NCBI GenBank assembly: GCA_017649745.1
Contig: JAGCGE010000004.1
Location: forward strand, 1 to 18,505
DNA: 18,505 bases
DNA from: Clostridiales bacterium
GTDB taxonomy: Bacteria > Bacillota_A > Clostridia > Saccharofermentanales > Saccharofermentanaceae
Reading direction: 5' to 3'
Under the pieces are notes generated by a model. It saw nothing but the letters and a program-made list of their open reading frames with translations. It was not told where the DNA came from and did not search any database. The translations under genes and the position numbers were made by a program. Positions within the stretch are counted from its first letter, which is position 1. The number at the start of each line of letters is the position of its first letter. Of the stretch, positions 14,134 to 18,505 are shown piece by piece.

Positions 14134-14880
14134 GCTTATCTCAAAAAGGGGACAACAACCGAGAATGCTAAACCGCATGTAGGAAAGCCGATGATACTGA
14201 AGCTGGATATCAGGCACTTCTTCGATAATGTGCTGTTCTGGCACGTTAAGGAAAAGGTCTTCACGAGTGATATCTATTCTGAGAATGCAAGAGTCCTTAT
14301 GACTTATCTTTGTACTTATGACGGGCATCTGGCACAGGGTGCACCTAGTTCTCCTGCAATAACAAATATACTGATGAAGGACTTCGATGATGAGATCCTG
14401 AGGTTTTGCGGAAAGGATGGCGTGTGCTATACGAGGTATTGCGACGATATGACGTTCTCGGGTGTTTTCGAGCCGGATCAGGTGATATCAAAGGTGGCGT
14501 GGGAACTTAAGAAGATGGGCCTGCACCTTAATCCTGCAAAGACCAGGGTGATCTGGCAGGGGCAGCAGATGAATGTTACCGGACTTGTGGTCAATGACAA
14601 GGTGAGTGTGCCTGCGTCGTACAGACGCAAGATCCGGCAGGAGATCCACTACATATGGAAGTACAGTGTGGAAGACCATCTGAAGCACATGGGAAGAGAA
14701 GAAGACGAACAATACTCATATTTAAGTAATCTGCTCGGGAGGATCAACTATGTGCTGTCGATCCATAAGGATGATTTTGAGTTTCAGGAGTACAAGGATT
14801 ATGTGGTGATGGGATGTGACGGCCGGTTGAGGTATAAGGAACGGCCGTATCAGATCGGGATAGATGAGTTGCTGGGGTAG
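13909..14880 (+). CDS. Retron reverse transcriptase
   Basis: This 323-residue RT would synthesise branched msDNA from the RNA encoded just upstream. Visible motifs are the N-terminal RT segment YRLISIPKKNGKTRQL, the first catalytic Asp in LKLDIRHFF (D100), QGAPSSP (143-149), the active-site box YCDD (177-180, with Cys where YADD is most common), NPAKTRV, and the retron-diagnostic VTG (223-225) followed by LVVND. The length is normal for a retron RT with no fused domain. GGAGAAAGG ends two bases before ATG 13909, which I prefer over the in-frame TTG at 13873. No partner gene follows on this strand before the terminator at 15001. The known retron types usually carry an effector, so this one either stands alone or uses a gene elsewhere, perhaps the macrodomain or operon genes. 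Confidence 0.9.
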   Translation: MAYLDPDVIAVLLHVPVHILYAFSNSSYKHYRLISIPKKNGKTRQLTVPDNDLKIIQRSIYFRFLRGREVSPAAKAYLKKGTTTENAKPHVGKPMILKLDIRHFFDNVLFWHVKEKVFTSDIYSENARVLMTYLCTYDGHLAQGAPSSPAITNILMKDFDDEILRFCGKDGVCYTRYCDDMTFSGVFEPDQVISKVAWELKKMGLHLNPAKTRVIWQGQQMNVTGLVVNDKVSVPASYRRKIRQEIHYIWKYSVEDHLKHMGREEDEQYSYLSNLLGRINYVLSIHKDDFEFQEYKDYVVMGCDGRLRYKERPYQIGIDELLG

Positions 14881-15000
14881 AGGCCACGGTCATCGAGATT
14901 AATGTCGAGAGAGATCTATGATGAGTGGAAGGCACGTTGACTCATTAGATTATTTTGTGGTTTGCATCATTTTATTCTAAAGTATTTATGAATGAGGATA

Positions 15001-15039
15001 AGCAAAAGCCGGAGGCAACACCCCCGGCTTTGTTTTGCT
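15001..15039. terminator. Bidirectional terminator
   Basis: AGCAAAAGCCGG (15001-15012) pairs with CCGGCTTTG and TTTTGCT (15024-15039) around a short loop. The A-rich and T-rich flanks let it work in both directions, ending the retron on the plus strand and the radical SAM operon on the minus strand. Confidence 0.8.
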
Positions 15040-15062
15040 GTATGTCATTATGAGATGTTCTT

Positions 15063-15341
15063 TTAAAGAGACTGAATCTTCTTAAGCATTTCCTTATCTG
15101 CAAACATTGAAGGCTTAAGCTTTCCTTCGGAAAGACTCTTTTTTACTTCGGAAATAGCGATCTTGCCGTTGTCTTTAGCCTGAACCCATCTGCAGACCTC
15201 ACCGTGTGCAATTGCAGTGGCAACGCTCTTTGAAACCCCCAAACCTACCAGCAGGTCTACATAAGAGATTGTAGCTTCCTTTTTTGCTGCTTTGCCGCCT
15301 GTTACGGCTACTCTTGATACTCTTTCAACTTTCTTTTCCAT
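15063..15341 (-). CDS. Small protein partner of a radical SAM enzyme
   Basis: I do not recognise this 92-residue protein. It has a basic, Gly/Ala/Lys-containing N-terminus, then a helical segment (ISYVDLLVGLGVSKSVATAI), a single Cys in GEVCRWVQ and a Lys-rich C-terminal half. It has no signal peptide and no Cys-rich core. It follows the radical SAM gene by about 30 bp on the same strand. GGAGGT upstream supports ATG 15341 over an ATG five codons earlier, which overlaps that site. It might be the peptide substrate of the maturase, a recognition or chaperone protein, or a small regulator with a helix-turn-helix-like segment. Position supports a shared role; the sequence does not say which. Confidence 0.6.
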   Translation of the reverse strand: MEKKVERVSRVAVTGGKAAKKEATISYVDLLVGLGVSKSVATAIAHGEVCRWVQAKDNGKIAISEVKKSLSEGKLKPSMFADKEMLKKIQSL

Positions 15342-15373
15342 TGTCCGGACCTCCATAATCTTTTTCCCGCTTT

Positions 15374-16738
15374 TTATGACAAGACAGCTAATCTTTCCGA
15401 CACCTTTTCTGCCAGAAGACGCGGGTAATTCTCCTGATACAGGATGCAGTGCCTTAATGAATATCCTCTATTCTCGGCTTCTGCCTGCTTGAAACATCCT
15501 CCGGTGCAAAGCAGTGCATAGCGACATGAGATACATTGTTCATTCTTGATCAGTTTATGATCCGCATAATATTTTCTGACCTTATCATTCCAAAGAATTT
15601 CTCCGTTCTTGTTATAACGGCCGATATCATGTCCGTCTTTCTCAATCTCTTCACTGCATGCATATATCTTTTCATCCGGAGCAAAGACAAGAGTCTTTAG
15701 GGAGAGCATTGCACAATAGGCACAATGGCGTTGCAAAGGAAGACCGAGTTCTATAGCCAGATCCAGATTGTTCATTATACTCGAGATGTTGATATCAGGT
15801 GACAGATAAGGATATTTCTTGGAAAGGATTCGGCTCTTCCTATTGATCTCCGATTCATTCGCAATATGATTATCTTCCCCGGACACTTTACTGATGTATG
15901 GATTAACTTGACCTGATGGGAGAATACCCTCGTTCTCCAGATATATCAGCAATTCCTCGACATGGTCTATGTTGGTATCATCCACATTGATCCTCAGGTC
16001 GATATGTACATCTTTCTTCTCTCTTACAACATATTTTATATTCTCCATTATCCGGTCAAATGAGGATGTCTTATCCAATGATATACGGCGCTTGTCATGG
16101 ATACGTTTTGGACCGTCCACCGTTATCTGAAGTGTATTGATCATATCCTTGCCCAGGTATTGAAAGAAATAGTTGAGATCATGGGCATTGGTCGTTGCCT
16201 TGAACGATCGTCCTATCTCTTTTCCTTTACTGATGATATGATCCACGATTTCTACCGTTTCTCTTGTCAGAGGTTCTCCGCCGAACAACTGGATAGGATC
16301 CTTTACTTCTTTATCCTTCAAAGACATGAATATTGCATCGACCTGGTCTTTAGTTAATATCTGCTTTTGGTTTTTTCGAAAACACTCGCTGTCACGCTCA
16401 AAGCAGTATGTACATCTGTAGTTACAATTCATATTTACGGCCAGAACAACGAGATAATCTTTACGTTCGTCATCTATGCTTTGTGCGATGAACCGTGCGA
16501 GATCCTTTTCTTCTTCAAAGGATTTCTCAGTAATGAATCCCCGATCAAGATATTCATCAATATCATCATCTGACAACGGAATTCCTTCAAGCTCAGATAT
16601 TTCATCCGTGCCGTTTTCTGTCATGAAATTATATAACTCTTCTGATATAAGATCGATCGCTCCCGACAACCCGTTCAGCACTGCATAACCCATTTCCGGA
16701 ATCAATTCTGAGAAAATATTATAGCTGCTGAAACGCAT
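15374..16738 (-). CDS. Radical SAM/SPASM peptide maturase
   Basis: The 454-residue enzyme has the radical SAM cluster motif CNYRCTYC (C105, C109, C112), the SAM-binding GGEP (153-156), and a C-terminal SPASM region with cysteines at 339, 342, 361, 402, 405, 411, 415 and 431. These are enough for two auxiliary iron-sulfur clusters. The 90 or so residues before the core sit where many peptide maturases have a leader-recognition domain, but no clear match is visible. Enzymes with this layout modify ribosomally made peptides (thioether, C-C or similar crosslinks) or activate partner proteins. The start at 16738 follows GGAGGG. The small gene 15063-15341 is downstream in the same operon and is the only obvious candidate partner. 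The exact product is unknown. Confidence 0.85.
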   Translation of the reverse strand: MRFSSYNIFSELIPEMGYAVLNGLSGAIDLISEELYNFMTENGTDEISELEGIPLSDDDIDEYLDRGFITEKSFEEEKDLARFIAQSIDDERKDYLVVLAVNMNCNYRCTYCFERDSECFRKNQKQILTKDQVDAIFMSLKDKEVKDPIQLFGGEPLTRETVEIVDHIISKGKEIGRSFKATTNAHDLNYFFQYLGKDMINTLQITVDGPKRIHDKRRISLDKTSSFDRIMENIKYVVREKKDVHIDLRINVDDTNIDHVEELLIYLENEGILPSGQVNPYISKVSGEDNHIANESEINRKSRILSKKYPYLSPDINISSIMNNLDLAIELGLPLQRHCAYCAMLSLKTLVFAPDEKIYACSEEIEKDGHDIGRYNKNGEILWNDKVRKYYADHKLIKNEQCISCRYALLCTGGCFKQAEAENRGYSLRHCILYQENYPRLLAEKVSERLAVLS

Positions 16739-16798
16739 TGGCAGGCCCTCCGTTTACTGACAAAGATAAAACTTTCTTTACTTATAAAATATCATCTA

Positions 16799-16822
16799 AT
16801 ATTGTCTGTGTAAAGACAATAT
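16799..16822. promoter_or_regulatory. Inverted repeat upstream of the radical SAM operon
   Basis: ATATTGTCT (16799-16807) and AGACAATAT (16814-16822) form a perfect 9-bp inverted repeat with a 6-nt centre, about 60 bp upstream of the radical SAM start on the minus strand. TTTATAAG-like sequence between it and the gene could be the -10 region. It fits an operator for a dimeric regulator. The stretch from 16823 to 17022 shows no supported gene. Confidence 0.45.
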
Positions 16823-17022
16823 CACTGTGTTAGAACATTCTTGACATCGATATTTCTTTGAAACCATTTGCATTCTGATTAATGTCAACATACAGACTAG
16901 TATATTTGTGCATGAAGGGTGATGATCCATAACAAGTTTTTGCCTAATGATCTTGCATTTTTGTCCAATGTGCGAACAATAATTTACTGCATTATCTTGA
17001 TATGATAATTTCAATCTAAGAG

Positions 17023-17066
17023 GGACGATCCTTATACTTGTGACGAGGAGCGTCCTTTAATTTTTT
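17023..17066 (+). promoter_or_regulatory. Leader hairpin with T run before the small secreted protein
   Basis: CGTCC (17051-17055), followed by TTTAATTTTTT, can pair with GGACG at 17023-17027, or CGTC can pair with the closer GACG at 17042-17045. The two exclusive pairings before a T run, just ahead of a ribosome binding site, suggest an attenuator or a terminator of upstream transcription. The stems are short. Confidence 0.3.
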
Positions 17067-17086
17067 CGAAAAGAGAGGTATAAAAA

Positions 17087-17413
17087 ATGGCAAAGAGGAT
17101 CTTAAGCGTAATCTTGGTTTTGGTGGTGTTCTTTGGTGGCTATTCTATTGTTCCGAAGAAATACAATTTGCTTCCGGTAAATGATGCGTTTTGTGCAAGT
17201 CATTACGGCGGAGTGTACAGAGTTAGAAAGGACATCAAGATCAGTGCCAGTGAAATGGCTTCCTTGGGTTATATATTAATAGGTGGCAGTAGTTATACAA
17301 TTCGCGCAGGAAAGACCATCACTTTAACCCGCGACGGGATACTCAGCACATCTCCGAAAATCAGTCTGAAAAAGTACGTTGACAATGGATATATGTATCT
17401 GTTGTACAGATAA
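17087..17413 (+). CDS. Small secreted protein
   Basis: This 108-residue protein starts with a signal-peptide-like N-terminus: MAKR, a hydrophobic core ILSVILVLVVFFGGY, and a possible cleavage site near NDAFCAS at about residues 32-38. The mature part, about 70 residues, is basic and beta-rich, with patterns such as GGVYRVRKDIKISASEMASLGY and GGSSYTIRAGKTITLTRDGI that look like one small beta domain. I do not recognise the family. AGAGAGG at 17072-17078 supports the ATG. It is a single gene closed by a strong terminator. It diverges from the radical SAM operon across about 350 bp, so shared regulation is possible but unproven. Confidence 0.7.
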   Translation: MAKRILSVILVLVVFFGGYSIVPKKYNLLPVNDAFCASHYGGVYRVRKDIKISASEMASLGYILIGGSSYTIRAGKTITLTRDGILSTSPKISLKKYVDNGYMYLLYR

Positions 17414-17443
17414 ATACCTTGCACGTTAATACATGGTTTTATG

Positions 17444-17469
17444 AACGCCTGCTTCGGCAGGCGTTTTTT
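17444..17469 (+). terminator. Strong intrinsic terminator
   Basis: AACGCCTGC (17444-17452) and GCAGGCGTT (17457-17465) pair perfectly around a TTCG tetraloop, followed by a T run to 17469. It closes the small secreted protein gene. Confidence 0.95.
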
Positions 17470-17817
17470 ATATGGAGACGTGACTACGTCGAGTACGCGA
17501 GGTACGAAGCGTGCGAGACAATAATCCACCCGCTATGCGGGTGTGCGACAGACGTTATACAAAGAAGACACCTTTCCCTATAATCGAGGTGTTCACGCCA
17601 AAGTACAGAAGGAAAATAATACTTATCTCTGTTGAACTATAAAGATCAGGGATGGATGGTAAATATCCCACTCTATGCAGTTTGTAATATGTAATGGTTT
17701 AACACTTTCTTTATGTTTTTTTGTTGTTTTCTTGAACTCATATTGACGATATATTTATTCCTTCTCCGTAAGATGTAACCATGAAACAAAACACAAACAT
17801 CTTTGGAGGGTACAAAA
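17470..17817. other. Intergenic stretch with a GC-rich hairpin
   Basis: CACCCGC (17527-17533) and GCGGGTG (17537-17543) form a perfect 7-bp hairpin with a TAT loop and no T run. CG-rich motifs (GACGT, TACGTCG, GTACGCGAGGTACG) cluster just upstream of it. The rest is AT-rich leader for the next gene, without a clear promoter. No gene is supported. Confidence 0.4.
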
Positions 17818-18042
17818 ATGACAAACACAACAACAGCTACAAAAACAGAGAACAAGGTAACAGCTAAGCAGGCACTCTTTGATGCGATCTTCGTAACAGT
17901 GATCTGTGTATTGAGCCTCGGATTGGGAGTACATCTTGCAGGAACGATCGCTCCTCTCGCTGGCATCATGGTATTCATGTCTTTCTGCATCTACACTTTG
18001 TTCAAGAGATACATCAATGCAAAAAAAGAAGAATCGGTCTGA
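17818..18042 (+). CDS. Small two-helix membrane protein
   Basis: The 74-residue product has a Thr/Lys-rich cytosolic-looking N-terminus, then two hydrophobic stretches (about residues 24-44 and 46-62) joined by a very short turn containing AGTIAPLAG, and a basic tail KRYINAKKEE. This predicts a hairpin in the membrane with both ends inside. GGAGGG at 17805-17810 favours ATG 17818 over an in-frame TTG that overlaps that site. The family is not recognised. It is flanked by its own terminator-like hairpin, so it is probably monocistronic. Confidence 0.7.
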   Translation: MTNTTTATKTENKVTAKQALFDAIFVTVICVLSLGLGVHLAGTIAPLAGIMVFMSFCIYTLFKRYINAKKEESV

Positions 18043-18071
18043 TCTGACGGTTACGATCTATAGATAATTTC

Positions 18072-18101
18072 AAGGGCGTATGCTGCGGCAGGCGCCCTTT
18101 A
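18072..18101 (+). terminator. Terminator-like hairpin
   Basis: AAGGGCG (18072-18078) pairs with CGCCCTT (18093-18099), followed by only a few T residues, about 30 bp after the small membrane protein gene. Confidence 0.6.
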
Positions 18102-18256
18102 TGCTGTTGACAGTTTTTTGTAAAACTGATGAGTTATGACATTCAATTATGCGGTATTGAATGAATAACGGAATAGACAAGGAAAATTTATTACTTTAGA
18201 ATGGACTTACTGTAGTTAGGTATGCATTTGAGTTACGTTTTTTGAGAGGACGCAAT

Positions 18257-18505
18257 ATGAAGAAAACAGTTTCGTTTATTGTAAGCATTGTTCTTCTCTC
18301 GACATGCCTTTTGTGTGGCTGCGAGAAGAACGACAATTCCAGAGGTAAAAAGGTCAAAGATAGGGAAGAGGAAAAAGAAGAAGTAGAAACGGAAGAAAAG
18401 GAAGAGACGAAGGAGACAGCTGATACGAAGGATTCCGAAGGCGCGGAAGGAACCGTTGCAGAGGTGTCCGAGAGTGAAGAGACGACTTCGGAGACGAGTG
18501 CTACC
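18257..18505 (+). CDS. Lipoprotein with acidic repeat region (partial)
   Basis: The gene starts at ATG 18257 behind GAGAGG (18244-18249) and runs off the right edge, so only 83 residues are seen. The N-terminus is a lipoprotein signal: MKKTVSF, a hydrophobic core, then LLCGC, with the Cys at residue 22 as the likely lipidation site. After it comes a long, low-complexity segment rich in Glu, Lys, Thr and Ser, which is a typical disordered linker between a membrane lipid anchor and a surface domain in Gram-positive bacteria. The functional domain lies outside the window, so no role can be given. Confidence 0.75.
   Translation, partial: MKKTVSFIVSIVLLSTCLLCGCEKNDNSRGKKVKDREEEKEEVETEEKEETKETADTKDSEGAEGTVAEVSESEETTSETSAT

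Noticed and set aside
13670..14880. Diversity-generating retroelement as an explanation for RT plus repeats
   Set aside because: The RT has the retron VTG motif and an upstream msr-msd structure. There is no variable/template repeat pair with adenine-specific differences and no target-protein gene.
16796..17014. 72-residue Cys-containing minus-strand frame upstream of the radical SAM gene, a tempting peptide precursor
   Set aside because: It begins with TTG without a ribosome binding site, reads through the operator-like inverted repeat and TTGACA-like promoter sequence, and has no leader/core layout.
17781..17867. 28-codon frame overlapping the start of the small membrane protein gene
   Set aside because: There is no ribosome binding site at its ATG, and it overlaps the GGAGGG site and first codons of a better-supported gene.
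1..18505. CRISPR array, tRNA, rRNA or transposase genes
   Set aside because: No regularly spaced repeats, cloverleaf-like sequences or transposase motifs were seen in either strand.

Overview
The window looks like an accessory region of a Firmicutes chromosome, probably class Clostridia and plausibly a Lachnospiraceae relative. The reasons are strong GGAGG ribosome binding sites, AT-rich DNA, small secreted and lipoprotein genes of a type common in that family, and the style of the retron and radical SAM genes. The taxonomic call is inference. I could not run any database search.

Layout. Positions 371-2044 hold a gene pair: an XRE/ImmA-IrrE-type metallopeptidase followed at once by a DUF4411 PIN-like protein, behind a well-formed promoter. 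Positions 2127-2915 encode a membrane-anchored hypothetical protein. At 2972-3436 lies the 5' part of a retron: a complete-looking msr-msd RNA region followed by a reverse transcriptase cut off after about 75 residues. A zinc-ribbon membrane protein (3669-4436) with a strong terminator follows.

The centre (4717-12764) is a markedly AT-rich operon that I think is the most interesting content. It encodes a 1,898-residue protein with a GHKL ATPase-like domain near each end and two phosphoribosyltransferase-like plus Cys-x2-Cys units in between, a CheY-like receiver protein, a DUF2971 protein and a PD-(D/E)XK nuclease. The first three genes overlap or nearly overlap. I read it as an undescribed two-component-like defence system: giant sensor, receiver, then one or two effectors. 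A macrodomain gene (12803-13381, minus strand) converges on it.

At 13670-14880 a second, complete retron repeats the first: an almost identical msr-msd region followed by an intact 323-residue retron reverse transcriptase (YCDD, VTG motif). No effector gene follows it. The two copies form direct repeats of about 465 bp, in the same orientation and 10.7 kb apart, bracketing the defence operon and the macrodomain gene. Recombination between them would remove the cargo and leave one intact retron. Differences between the copies keep RNA pairing, including one covarying base pair, so both RNAs look selected and the one intact enzyme may serve two templates.

The right end holds a minus-strand radical SAM/SPASM maturase with a 92-residue partner (15063-16738), a small secreted protein (17087-17413), a two-helix membrane protein (17818-18042) and the start of an acidic lipoprotein that runs off the window (18257 onward). 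I saw no tRNA, rRNA, CRISPR array or transposase gene.
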